64,000 nucleotides of DNA, taken from Bacillus xiapuensis. Lineage in GTDB: Bacteria > Bacillota > Bacilli > Bacillales > Domibacillaceae. This document shows, piece by piece, positions 12,015 to 19,259 of this stretch (position 1 is its first letter; each line of letters starts with the position of its first letter). The notes under the pieces were generated by a model. The model had not been told where the DNA came from. It saw only the letters and a list, made by a program, of their open reading frames with translations, and ran no database searches. The DNA lies in assembly GCF_002797355.1 (NCBI RefSeq), contig NZ_KZ454939.1, positions 308,940 through 372,939 on the forward strand, in the 5' to 3' direction. Position numbers and translations under genes: made by a program.

Positions 12015-12266
12015 CAGGCTGCCATTAAAGAAAATATTGCTATGAGGATACAGAGAAGCCGGACGTATTTTTTCATCGGTATTCCACCTCAACACAAGTA
12101 TAGCAAAACCACAAATACTTTCAATTTGGCAATATAACATAATAGCCTTTATGTTGCATTAGTTCCCGTTTGTGACAGCGGACCGAAAATCAGAAAATAT
12201 ATTAGCTTTTCATTAAATCGGTTTCCTTTTCTATGCCTGTTTCTAAGCTAAAGTTAGGTGGTATGT

Positions 12267-12440
12267 CTAGTTGCTTATCTTCTTCCTGTACATCACATAC
12301 AGTATGGTTCCAAATAAAAACAGTCCAGTGTTGATCCACGCCAAGATGCCGGACCATTCGCTGCCAAAGACAGTTGATCCTAAAAATGAAGCTAGAAACA
12401 TCAATAGGAACAGAGCGTATAACCCAGTAACAGCTTTCAT
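12267..12440 (-). CDS. Small membrane protein, 57 residues
   Basis: A short gene read on the minus strand: ATG at 12440-12438, preceded by a full AAGGAGGTAA ribosome site, and TAG at 12269-12267. The protein MKAVTGLYALFLLMF... has two predicted membrane helices (about residues 5-24 and 30-50), joined by a short loop with GSEW, and ends YRKKISN. The basic tail suggests the C-terminus faces the cytoplasm. I do not recognise a family. The strong ribosome site and clean hydrophobic pattern argue for a real gene. It sits alone between the aceA terminator and the terminator of the next minus-strand gene; the 252 bp between aceA and it show nothing else. Confidence 0.65.
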   Translation of the reverse strand: MKAVTGLYALFLLMFLASFLGSTVFGSEWSGILAWINTGLFLFGTILYVMYRKKISN

Positions 12441-12512
12441 CTGAATTACCTCCTTTACCTTAATTCTATCGCACTCCTCCCCGTCCGATAAGTCTACTAT
12501 TTATCGATAAAA

Positions 12513-12544
12513 CGAAATAGTATCGCCCTTGACGATACTATTTC
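12513..12544 (-). terminator. Terminator of the secreted Cys-rich gene
   Basis: 13-bp perfect arms (12513-12525 and 12532-12544); on the minus strand the hairpin is followed by TTTT. It lies 22 bp past the stop at 12567. Confidence 0.85.
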
Positions 12545-12566
12545 GCTTATATTTAATAGAGACTAT

Positions 12567-13352
12567 TTAGGCACACCTAGAAACGCAGCGAATAGCATCA
12601 CTTGTCCATAGCGCAGCTACTTGAGAAAGAGCAGTCACGCAGACTGGATTTGGACCAAATACACAGGAGACGCCTGCTACAGTAATAATCGTATAGCTCA
12701 ACCACTTAGGAACAGCGGAATTGTCCAGGCATCTGTCCAAGCAACTAGAAAAACTGGTGATTCCGAACGTTGCTTCCTCACCGCAGCTTGAGCCTGGTGC
12801 TGTCGTGGTATCCAGATAAGCGTTGAAACTCTGCTGGAAACTGTCCGAAGCAACATCTACTTTTTTCCCAAATTCATTTGTCATCCAGCCAGATACAAAC
12901 GCATTGTCGCTGGACCTTACTATGTAGTCGCCGGTGACGACTTCATTTTGCAGCATAATGACTTGCTTCAATCCGTCTTCCAAATCCTCAACCTTCAGCA
13001 ACTGACTTGTAACCGTACTTGCGTCTTCATCAGCTATCGTGAAAATCGCGTGACTCAGTTCACTATCGATAGAAACACGGTCGCTCTTAATCTTATAAAT
13101 TACTGCTGTCACATCGGATTCTGGATACAGAAAGACGCCTGGCTCGTAAAACTCGATCTTGTCTTCTTTAAATTGTTTCTCCAACTTTTTCTTATCAGTT
13201 TTTACTAGCTTTTCAGCCGCTTTGATCTCCTTTTCATCCGTGACTTGCTCGAATGTTCCAGCATCGATCGTAGTCGAATTGGCATTGGTATTGGCAGAAA
13301 GCGACATGAAGATCAAACAGAAGATTGAAAAGCTTTTCAGAAACATTCTCAT
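12567..13352 (-). CDS. Secreted protein with Cys-rich C-terminus, possible halocin C8-like bacteriocin precursor
   Basis: 261 residues with a clear signal peptide (hydrophobic SIFCLIFMSLSA, likely cut near NTNA). A charged, lysine- and glutamate-rich middle region (about 30-185) shows no family I know. Residues 190-261 contain seven cysteines (190, 204, 208, 230, 238, 256, 260) around a hydrophobic core with TVAGVSC and NPVC. That layout (paired Cys, VAG-SC, VC-x-A) resembles the mature domain of the archaeal bacteriocin halocin C8, which is also released from the C-terminus of a larger secreted precursor. The similarity is by eye and tentative. It starts at ATG 13352 behind GGGAGGTAA. No dedicated transporter or immunity gene is adjacent. 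It could instead be an unrelated disulfide-rich exported protein. Confidence 0.6.
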   Translation of the reverse strand: MRMFLKSFSIFCLIFMSLSANTNANSTTIDAGTFEQVTDEKEIKAAEKLVKTDKKKLEKQFKEDKIEFYEPGVFLYPESDVTAVIYKIKSDRVSIDSELSHAIFTIADEDASTVTSQLLKVEDLEDGLKQVIMLQNEVVTGDYIVRSSDNAFVSGWMTNEFGKKVDVASDSFQQSFNAYLDTTTAPGSSCGEEATFGITSFSSCLDRCLDNSAVPKWLSYTIITVAGVSCVFGPNPVCVTALSQVAALWTSDAIRCVSRCA

Positions 13353-13740
13353 GCGTATTACCTCCCAAAGTTATTCAGTTCTTTAAGCAATAGGGCAGAA
13401 GAGTCATGTGACTGACCTAATAAAGACGAGATTTAAAGAATATAAGACAAAACCTCCTTTATTGAGCTCTTTGATAAGGGGATAAAGAAGTATAGGTTAT
13501 AATCACCATACAATCCAATATTATCATATATATGTAAATTAATTAGATATTTCCCTTTTTAAGGGGTTCCGTCAGGAAAATGTGGATTTAAAACGATAAG
13601 GTGAATTATCCTAATGCGAGATATGTATATTAGACATCCAAATCCCATGATGCCTAATAAAGCAATTCATTATCAATAGCGTAAACCCTAATGGTACAAG
13701 GCTTTTTCTTTTAACGTTGTAAATTGTCAAAATCCTGACG
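13353..13740. other. Intergenic region with a degenerate repeat, no intact gene
   Basis: AT-rich spacer upstream of the secreted Cys-rich gene, which must hold its promoter. It contains two copies of a dispersed 38-nt repeat in opposite orientation (about 13563-13600 and 13709-13747). No intact reading frame is convincing. Confidence 0.5.
13563..13600 (-). repeat. Dispersed 38-nt repeat, copy R1 (inverted)
   Basis: The reverse complement reads ...CGTTTTAAATCCACATTTT then CCTGACGGAACCCC. It shares the pattern CGTTNTAAAT(N10)TCCTGAC with copies at 13709 and 24809. It may be an end remnant of an insertion element. Confidence 0.5.
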
Positions 13741-13747
13741 CTACCCC
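13709..13747 (+). repeat. Dispersed 38-nt repeat, copy R2
   Basis: Same family as R1, with AACGTTGTAAAT then TCCTGACGCTACCCC. It directly precedes the truncated coding fragment at 13741, so an insertion or deletion at this repeat probably removed the 5' part of that gene. Confidence 0.5.
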
Positions 13748-13956
13748 AAATAACAGGAAAAGACCAAAAAGAATTAGATGATTTGTTAAATAAAAAGTAT
13801 GAAGGCAAAGGTTTTCATTTTAGTGTAGAAGATATTGATGAAGAGACACTTTCTTCTCTCCAAGTAGGACGAAAAGTTAAAGTTACTTTTGACAAATACG
13901 GGCACTCTGCGCCGATGGCTGCGCATGCTACTAAGATAGAAGTTATAGAAGAGTAA
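13741..13956 (+). pseudogene. 3' fragment of a small secreted-type protein (DUF3221/YobA-like)
   Basis: A frame open from the repeat R2 to TAA 13954-13956 encodes about 71 residues with no start codon or ribosome site at its beginning. The end ...SSLQVGRKVKVTFD... followed by a short tail ATKIEVIEE looks like the C-terminal beta-rich half of DUF3221 proteins such as B. subtilis YobA. The family call is by eye and modest. The N-terminal signal sequence and first half are missing. Confidence 0.45.
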
Positions 13957-14070
13957 TAAGCTTAAATTTTTAAATCCGTATTTTGGGGACACTTCCCTTT
14001 GTAGATATGACCATATAAACTGTATGCATTCTAATTACATCAAATTTTTACAATAAGCACACCAGAAAAA

Positions 14071-14128
14071 CCAGGATTCTTTTTTAAAAGAAGAATCCTG
14101 GTCAGGCTGTCGAGACTTTCTCGACAGC
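14071..14128. terminator. Two adjacent hairpins
   Basis: First hairpin 14071-14101, arms CCAGGATTCTT / AAGAATCCTGG. Second 14106-14128, perfect 10-bp arms GCTGTCGAGA / TCTCGACAGC. The second abuts the broken 5' edge of the resolvase remnant. They may be terminator remnants or element ends. Confidence 0.5.
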
Positions 14129-14876
14129 TTCTATTACTCTATTTGAAGAGAAGGTTTCTGGAACAACAAAAGATCGTGAGCAACTTCAAAATATGTTAGA
14201 GGATTTACAGGAAGGTGACATTATTTATGTTACAGACTTAACTAGGATTACTCGTAATACGCAGGATTTATTTGAATTGATTGATTTAATACGAAGTAAA
14301 AAGGCAAGCTTAAAATCACTCAAGGATACATGGCTAGATTTATCAGAAGATAATCCATACAGCCAATTCTTAATTACAGTAATGGCTGGTGTTAACCAAC
14401 TAGAGAGAGAGCTTATCCGTATGCGTCAACGTGAAGGGATTGAGCTGGCTAAGAAAGAAGGAAAGTTTAAAGGTCGGTTAAAGAAATATCATAAAAATCA
14501 CGCAGGAATGAATTATGCTGTAAAGCTATATAAGGAAGGCGGTATGACTGTAAATCAAATATGTGAAATTACAGATTTTCCGAACAAGAAAGCCCACACA
14601 GGTCGCAGACCGTCTTTAGACGTGGGATGATAGTGAGGTCAAATACGGAGTACCGCATTTAACCGTAAGGTTTTGCGGTACTTCAAGTATTGGAAAACTC
14701 CACTATATTTATTTTTATATATTTGTTGTCGTTTATAGTGAAAACTGATAAAAATATAAGTATGGAAGATTATAGAAGAACTACTACAACCGTATCATTC
14801 ATTAACTATCATTTTGTGTTTTGTCCTCGGTACAGAAGAAAAATATGGGTATTCGGATTTTATGGTGGAAAAGGGC

Positions 14877-16199
14877 TTATATTCCACCCTTCTCCAATTT
14901 CTTAATTAGTGTGGAAAAATCAACACCATAGTTGTCTGTTATGTTGTGGTCTGTCACTTCATACCAATTGAGAGTTTCGTATAATATAGCTTTGCTGAAC
15001 GCACTCGAATTAAAACGTGGCTTACGTCTCTTATGTAGTTTTTCATTAAAAAGTATTTTGGCTCGTAAGGCTTCAAAGGAGTAACCTCTACCCATTCGTT
15101 CTACTTGCCTAATAATACTATTAATGGACTCTGTATAAGCGTTAGTGAGCCTTTTATCGAAGTAGTTGAAGATTTCATCCTGCCAGTTGTCTACAGCTCT
15201 AACAAGGTCTTTATATGCGTCTTTAGAGTTACTGGATAAACAACGTTGTCTCCAATATCTATAACGATCCATCCCCTCGTCAGAATCATCTGTATCCCAT
15301 ATCATGTAGAACTCTTCTTTAATTTCATAGGCTTCTTTTAGGTCAGAGCTATTACTTAACCAAGTATCTAAAAGAAATGAGTCTCTTTCATTCAAGTCAT
15401 GCTTTCGTTTAAGAAGGATATACCTTTCACGCATAAGGGTACGCCTTTCTTTGGCTGTCATATTGGCTCTGAGAGACTTCCTAACATTATCTAATGCTTG
15501 ATTAGCCATTCGGACTACATGAAACTTATCTACAACTACTTTAGCGTGTGGCAAAACAGTATTTACTGCATCTTTGTAAGGCTTCCACATATCCATTGTG
15601 ACGTATTCAATGTAATGCCTATCACCAATCTCTGAAAGCCTTTGTATAACAGTATTCTTATTACGATTAGGCTTAATATCAAAGATGGTTTTACGTTCAA
15701 CATTAGTCAATACAAGACGAGGTTTACGGATAATATGTATTTCATCTATTCCAAGCCATTTAGGAGTCTCAAATTGGTATTCTTGTTCTTTAAATGCTAC
15801 ATAGTCCTTAAAGACGTTTCTTACGGTCTTTTCGTCTACACCGACGCTTTCAGCGACATCCACAAAGGTCTTGGACATAGACTGCTCTTCAATGGACTTT
15901 AACAACCTTTTAGTCATGCTACGTTTTTCGTCAATAGAAATAAGACGTTCCCAAAAGGTAGAACCACATTCACGACATTTATAACGTCTACGCTTTAGTT
16001 GTAAGCCCACTCGCTTCAAACGAATGGGCAAGTCCATAATTAGTTGCTTTCGTGAGTCATGCCTATACAACTTATCAAAACCACATTCAGGACAACGTTC
16101 AGGCGGTTCGATTGCTTCCACTTTAAACATCATATCGCTTTCATTTTCTTGTGGTGGTTCTGTTGTTTTAAGATCTGGTAGTAATAATAAGTCTGACAT
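14877..16199 (-). CDS. ISL3-family transposase
   Basis: About 440 residues, full length for the family. The N-terminal zinc-binding part has CPECGFDKLYRH (near residue 35) and YKCRECGSTF (near 72). A helix-turn-helix follows, then the DDE catalytic domain with WLGIDEIH (first Asp), VTMDMWKPY (second Asp) and the C-terminal NAYTESINSIIRQVERMGRGYSFE block containing the Glu. I take the second Met (16199) as start, since AAAGGA lies 8-9 nt upstream of it; Met at 16208 directly abuts that site. The stop lies 30 bp inside the left end of the element. It looks intact and able to mobilise the element and its cargo. Confidence 0.92.
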   Translation of the reverse strand: MSDLLLLPDLKTTEPPQENESDMMFKVEAIEPPERCPECGFDKLYRHDSRKQLIMDLPIRLKRVGLQLKRRRYKCRECGSTFWERLISIDEKRSMTKRLLKSIEEQSMSKTFVDVAESVGVDEKTVRNVFKDYVAFKEQEYQFETPKWLGIDEIHIIRKPRLVLTNVERKTIFDIKPNRNKNTVIQRLSEIGDRHYIEYVTMDMWKPYKDAVNTVLPHAKVVVDKFHVVRMANQALDNVRKSLRANMTAKERRTLMRERYILLKRKHDLNERDSFLLDTWLSNSSDLKEAYEIKEEFYMIWDTDDSDEGMDRYRYWRQRCLSSNSKDAYKDLVRAVDNWQDEIFNYFDKRLTNAYTESINSIIRQVERMGRGYSFEALRAKILFNEKLHKRRKPRFNSSAFSKAILYETLNWYEVTDHNITDNYGVDFSTLIKKLEKGGI

Positions 16200-16265
16200 A
16201 CTGTTCATCCTTTACTACTCGTAGTGTTACGATATTAATTATCTTTCATTGAATATCCTACGTAA

Positions 16266-16300
16266 AAAAGGTTATCCCATTGATGCAGGGATAACCTTTT
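16266..16300 (-). terminator. Terminator between metallothionein and transposase
   Basis: Perfect 13-bp arms AAAAGGTTATCCC / GGGATAACCTTTT (16266-16278, 16288-16300). On the minus strand the T-run follows. It separates cargo expression from transposase expression. Confidence 0.88.
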
Positions 16301-16310
16301 CATTATTCAT

Positions 16311-16460
16311 TTATGCAGTAGCACAGCTACAATCTTTGCACTCACAGACTTCATCAGTACAGTTATCTACACATTCTTGACTGCAATAAACTTTTCCTTC
16401 TACTTCTACTTTGTTTTCACCAAGAAGACAATTACAGCTTGGTCTCGCACATTTTTCCAT
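16311..16460 (-). CDS. Bacterial metallothionein (SmtA/BmtA family)
   Basis: A 49-residue protein with ten cysteines (4, 9, 11, 26, 30, 34, 39, 41, 44, 46). It begins MEKCARPSCNCLLGENKV, has the central KVYCSQEC and ends CKDCSCATA. This is the layout of prokaryotic metallothioneins: an N-terminal C-A-x3-C-x-C, a YCS-x2-C in the middle and a C-x2-C-x-C end. The cluster binds Zn, Cd or Cu thiolates in the cytoplasm. ATG 16460 follows AAGGAGGAGT by 7 nt. It lies 16 bp after the arsR-type gene in the same direction, so the two form a self-regulated pair inside the ISL3 element. Confidence 0.88.
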   Translation of the reverse strand: MEKCARPSCNCLLGENKVEVEGKVYCSQECVDNCTDEVCECKDCSCATA

Positions 16461-16476
16461 ACCAAACTCCTCCTTA

Positions 16477-16821
16477 TTATTTTGGTAAATCCTCGGTTAA
16501 ACACCAACCTTGGTCTAAAAGACTAACGACACAATTATCAACAATTCGGTACCGAATAAAATTGCCTTCACGATTATTGCGAACGATGCCTTTATCGACC
16601 AATCGTTGAAGTTGGTTGGAAATGGCTTGAGGTTTCATTTCAAGCTGTTCTGCTACCTCACTAACAGATAAATTTGGTGTTCGAATTAAAGTGTGCAATA
16701 TTCTGAGTCGAGTCCCATTAGAAAGTATTTTAAAGGTCTCACTTAAACCCTCAGCGTTATCTGTATCTAACAAGGGGCGTTCCGTTAGTTTTGGTTTTGG
16801 TGTACACCAGTTTTCAGCCAT
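16477..16821 (-). CDS. ArsR/SmtB-family metal-responsive repressor
   Basis: 114 residues from ATG 16821; GGAGGAGG ends 5 nt upstream and overlaps an upstream in-frame ATG (16836), which I therefore reject. It is a winged helix: ETFKILSNGTRLRILHTLI, then LSVSEVAEQLEMKPQAISNQLQRLVDKGIV as the recognition helix, and a wing with NNREGNFIRYRI. Cysteines in the N-terminal WCTPKP and in the C-terminal helices (DNCVV and GWC) are candidate metal ligands. The classic CVC box of ArsR is absent. A TTGACA-17-TATAAT promoter lies directly upstream, with a palindrome over its -10, so autoregulation with metal-induced derepression of the metallothionein is the obvious reading. Confidence 0.88.
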   Translation of the reverse strand: MAENWCTPKPKLTERPLLDTDNAEGLSETFKILSNGTRLRILHTLIRTPNLSVSEVAEQLEMKPQAISNQLQRLVDKGIVRNNREGNFIRYRIVDNCVVSLLDQGWCLTEDLPK

Positions 16822-16842
16822 TATTTCCTCCTCCATTTCACA

Positions 16843-16876
16843 ATTACATTATATAGTGTAATAGTTTTTGTGTCAA
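16843..16876 (-). promoter_or_regulatory. Consensus promoter and operator of the arsR-metallothionein pair
   Basis: On the minus strand, TTGACA (16876-16871), 17 bp, TATAAT (16853-16848), both hexamers perfect. ATTACA (16843-16848) and TGTAAT (16857-16862) form an inverted repeat overlapping the -10, positioned for repression by the ArsR-type protein encoded just downstream. Confidence 0.82.
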
Positions 16877-17445
16877 GACGTTTATACAGTGAAATTCATA
16901 ATATAAGCATCTTTTTTATCAGTACGTTATGACACCTTTACAATATAGTAATTTATTTCCCTTGCACTGACTATTTAAATTTTTTTCAACCTATAATCAC
17001 CTGTGTTTGTGTTTGATTGGAACTATTATTTTCCTTAGTATTCCACTAAATAATCCGATTTAACACTAACTGTTTTTAAATTATTAAAATAGTAATTCCA
17101 CTATATATTCCGAAGACCCAAAAATATTTCTTGACAACAAGGTAGAAAAGAGATTCAAAGAAATGGTGCACGAAATATGCGAACCACTAAAAATACAAGT
17201 GATTGCTTTAGAATGTGACAAAGACCATGCACACATGTTTCTCAATGTACTACCTACACTAAGCCCTGCAAACATCATGGCAAAAATCAAAGGAGTGACA
17301 TCTAAACAGTTGCGAGAAGAATTTCCGCACCTGCGACACCTGCCAAGTTTGTGGACACGTTCTTAATTTGTTTCTACTGCTGGAAACGTATCAAGTCAAA
17401 CTATAAAGCGATATGTTGAACAACAAAAAACAAGGGGGTGAAATC

Positions 17446-18522
17446 ATGTCACAAACAATCACTGTAAAAATCAAATTGCTACCTACTAAAGAACAGGATT
17501 TGACTTTGACCGAAATGAGTAAAACATACATTTCAACAATCAACGATCTTGTGTCTGAAATGGTAAAAGAAAAGAAAAGCACTAAGAAAACAAGTAAAAA
17601 CATTGGTGCTTCTTTGCCCAGTGCGGTGAAAAACCAAGCAATTAAAGATGCGAAAAGTGTTTTCAAGAAGGCAAAGAAAACAAAATTTGAAACCATTCCA
17701 GTCTTAAAGAAACCTACGTGTATCTGGAACAACCAAAACTACTCTTTGGACTTCACTCATATTTCACTGCCGATCATGATTGACGGTAAAGCCAAGAAAA
17801 CGCCTATTCGGGCTTTATTAATTGATAAGGAAAATCGAAATTTCAATTTGCTGAAACATAAGTTAGGCACATTGCGTATCACGAAAAAGTCAAATAAATG
17901 GATCGCACAAATTTCTGTCACTACGCCTACTCCTCAAAAAACGGGATTCAAGGTTATGGGAGTTGACTTAGGTTTAAAAGTTCCGGCTGTTGCAGTAACT
18001 GATGACGGAAAAGTGCGTTTCTTTGGTAACGGCAGACAGAATAAATATAAAAAGAGAAAGTTTCGTTCTGTTCGTAAAGCATTAGGCAAAAAGAAAAAAT
18101 TAAATGCTATCCGCAGTTCAAAAAACAAGGAACAGCGTTGGATGAAAGATCAAGACCATAAAGTAAGTCGTGCGATTGTTAATTTTGCTAAAGAAAATGA
18201 AATCTCTGTCATTCGTTTAGAACAATTAGCGAATATCAGACAGACGACAAGAACAAGTCGTAAAAACGAAAAGAATTTGCATACATGGTCCTTTTATCGT
18301 CTATCTCAATTTATTGAGTACAAGGCCAAGTTAGAAGGCATTAAGGTTGAATATGTGAGTCCTGTTTATACGAGTCAAACATGTCCTAACTGTTCTGAAA
18401 AGAACAAAGCACAAGACCGCAAATACAAGTGTAAATGCGGATTCGAGAAACATCGTGATCTAGTAGGTGCTATGAACATTCGATGTGCACCTGTGATTGA
18501 TGGTAATAGTCAATCAGCATAG
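17446..18522 (+). CDS. tnpB: TnpB, RNA-guided RuvC nuclease of IS605-type element
   Basis: 358 residues from ATG 17446 behind AGGGGGTG. RuvC-like catalytic residues are all present: Asp174 in GVDLGLK, Glu259 in VIRLEQL and Asp338 in HRDLVGAMNI. The zinc ribbon is CPNCSEKN...CKCG (Cys313, 316, 329, 331). The N-terminal region is lysine-rich, as in RNA-binding TnpB wedge domains. TnpB proteins use an RNA from the element's right end (omega RNA) as a guide to cut targets next to the TAM, which for this element should be TTAC. The gene looks intact while its partner tnpA is dead, so it could act only as a stand-alone nuclease or through another copy's TnpA. Confidence 0.92.
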   Translation: MSQTITVKIKLLPTKEQDLTLTEMSKTYISTINDLVSEMVKEKKSTKKTSKNIGASLPSAVKNQAIKDAKSVFKKAKKTKFETIPVLKKPTCIWNNQNYSLDFTHISLPIMIDGKAKKTPIRALLIDKENRNFNLLKHKLGTLRITKKSNKWIAQISVTTPTPQKTGFKVMGVDLGLKVPAVAVTDDGKVRFFGNGRQNKYKKRKFRSVRKALGKKKKLNAIRSSKNKEQRWMKDQDHKVSRAIVNFAKENEISVIRLEQLANIRQTTRTSRKNEKNLHTWSFYRLSQFIEYKAKLEGIKVEYVSPVYTSQTCPNCSEKNKAQDRKYKCKCGFEKHRDLVGAMNIRCAPVIDGNSQSA

Positions 18523-18680
18523 GGAACTATAGGTTCTGCCCTATGAGGGGCAATGAGATGCCCTCATCTTGAAGGCTGTTCAAAACAGAAATGGACTGCG
18601 AACGCTTAGTCATTCAAGAATCCCACCCGTTTAACCGTAAGGTTTAGGGCTTGCGTCTTTAGACGTGGGAGTCTCAAAAG
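18523..18680 (+). ncRNA. Right end of IS605-type element, likely omega RNA scaffold
   Basis: 158 nt between the tnpB stop and the element boundary. It contains GCCCTATGAGGGGC and further inverted repeats, plus the terminal GTCTTTAGACGTGGGA hairpin region. In TnpB systems the omega RNA overlaps the 3' end of tnpB, ends at the right end of the element, and takes its guide from the bases just beyond; here the guide would start at 18681 (TGTGTCTAGGGCATC). Assigned by position, not by a covariance model. Confidence 0.6.
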
Positions 18681-18786
18681 TGTGTCTAGGGCATCATTAT
18701 ATAGAAAGCTATCGGAAGGGAACTAATAATCACTCTTTATTCCATTAAGGGTCAGTCTATCGAAATAGTAAATGGGTGCTTTCTTG

Positions 18787-18820
18787 TTGACAATTTATAA
18801 AGTTTGGTATACTTTATAAA
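18787..18820 (+). promoter_or_regulatory. Promoter-like site with 9-9-9 palindromic operator
   Basis: TTGACA at 18787-18792 and TATACT/TACTTT at 18808-18815. They are overlapped by a perfect inverted repeat, TTTATAAAG (18794-18802) and CTTTATAAA (18812-18820), with a 9-bp spacer. The layout is typical of a repressor operator between -35 and -10. Confidence 0.55.
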
Positions 18821-19082
18821 CAACTTAAAAATCGGTAGATGTTTATTTTCGCCTTTATAAAAAAATTAGACCTTTAGCATTCTTTTAATATTTAATATTG
18901 ACTGGATGAAAAAGTATCCTAAATAAAAAAGGAAGAGTAACGTAAATCGATTTATTTCATAATCAAGGGGCTAAATTAAAATTAAACCAATGTTTTCTTT
19001 AGAAGGAAATTAAAACATAAAGTAAAATGACCTATAAAAAGGTAGCTCTTCAAAAAACTTCGCATGAAGTTAGTTGAAGTGA

Positions 19083-19150
19083 AGCCGACAATTTTCAAGA
19101 TTCAATGATTTAAAATCATCATTGAATTATTGAAGTTGTCGGCTTTTTTT
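19083..19150 (+). terminator. Long terminator/attenuator hairpin upstream of dabB
   Basis: Arms AGCCGACAA...GATTCAATGAT and ATCATTGAAT...TTGTCGGCT, then TTTTTTT. It lies between the upstream promoter and dabB, so either it ends a lost transcript or it attenuates the DAB operon. Confidence 0.75.
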
Positions 19151-19259
19151 ATTGGAAAATAACATGTAACTAATAATTGAAGTAAATAACCTGGAAATAA
19201 AATCACCTTCATTAAAAGGATTTTTTGTACGTTAATGTCATAAAAAGGGAGAATTTGAA

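Larger units (their letters stand above)
14847..17119 (-). mobile_element. ISL3-family insertion element carrying metallothionein and ArsR-type repressor cargo
   Basis: 2273 bp, bounded by imperfect 24-bp inverted repeats: left GGGTATTCGGATTTTATGG, right (read inward) GGGTCTTCGGAATATATAGT. It is flanked by a perfect 8-bp direct repeat AAAAATAT (14839-14846 and 17120-17127), the ISL3 target duplication length, within the tnpA of the IS605 element. All genes read on the minus strand: arsR-type regulator, metallothionein, a terminator, then transposase. The clean duplication implies a recent insertion. Cargo-bearing ISL3 members are known as a class; I know of no description of this cargo pair in one. 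Confidence 0.9.
14762..17441 (+). pseudogene. tnpA: tnpA (Y1 HUH transposase) of IS605-type copy 1, disrupted
   Basis: It starts ATG 14762 (MEDYRRTTTTVSFINYHFVF), is interrupted at 14846, and continues at 17128 (LDNKVEKRFKEMVHEIC) to TGA 17439-17441. The HUH motif DHAHMFL and the C-terminal YVEQQ with the likely catalytic Tyr are present. It is broken twice: by the 2.27-kb ISL3 element and by an in-frame TAA at about 17364 where copy 2 has TTT. This copy cannot make TnpA. The stop lies 4 nt before tnpB. Confidence 0.88.
14573..18680 (+). mobile_element. IS200/IS605-type element, copy 1 (with an ISL3 element nested inside)
   Basis: The element begins right after TTAC (14569-14572), the target tetranucleotide of IS608-like members, and ends at 18680 where the resolvase frame resumes. 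There is no target duplication, as expected for single-strand HUH transposition. Both ends carry a subterminal GTCTTTAGACGTGGGA motif (left near 14610, right near 18656), suiting the imperfect hairpins TnpA recognises. Order: left end, tnpA (broken), tnpB (intact), right end. Without the ISL3 insertion and its duplicated target it is about 1.83 kb. A second copy starts at 63281 after another TTAC. Confidence 0.9.
14130..18726 (+). pseudogene. Serine recombinase (resolvase/invertase) gene, 5'-truncated and interrupted by insertion elements
   Basis: The coding sequence is recognisable from about 14130 (ITLFEEKVSGTTKDREQLQNML) through DLTRITRN and the helix E region QLERELIRMRQREGIELAK to ...QICEIT at 14572. 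It resumes at 18681 as VSRASLYRKLSEGN and ends TAA 18724-18726. Joining 14572 to 18681 restores the frame exactly (ATT-AC/T-GTG). The 5' end, including the catalytic Ser segment (about 30 residues), is gone, so the gene was dead independently of the insertion. The helix-turn-helix DNA-binding end is the part that was split. It shows the island once belonged to a transposon or plasmid-like unit. Confidence 0.85.
18727..19259. other. 533-bp gap before the DAB operon
   Basis: AT-rich. It holds a promoter-like TTGACA with a long palindrome (18787-18820), a possible 12-codon peptide frame after it (ATG 18839), and a long hairpin with a T-run at 19083-19150. No gene-sized frame. An upstream regulator gene may have been lost here. 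Confidence 0.5.
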
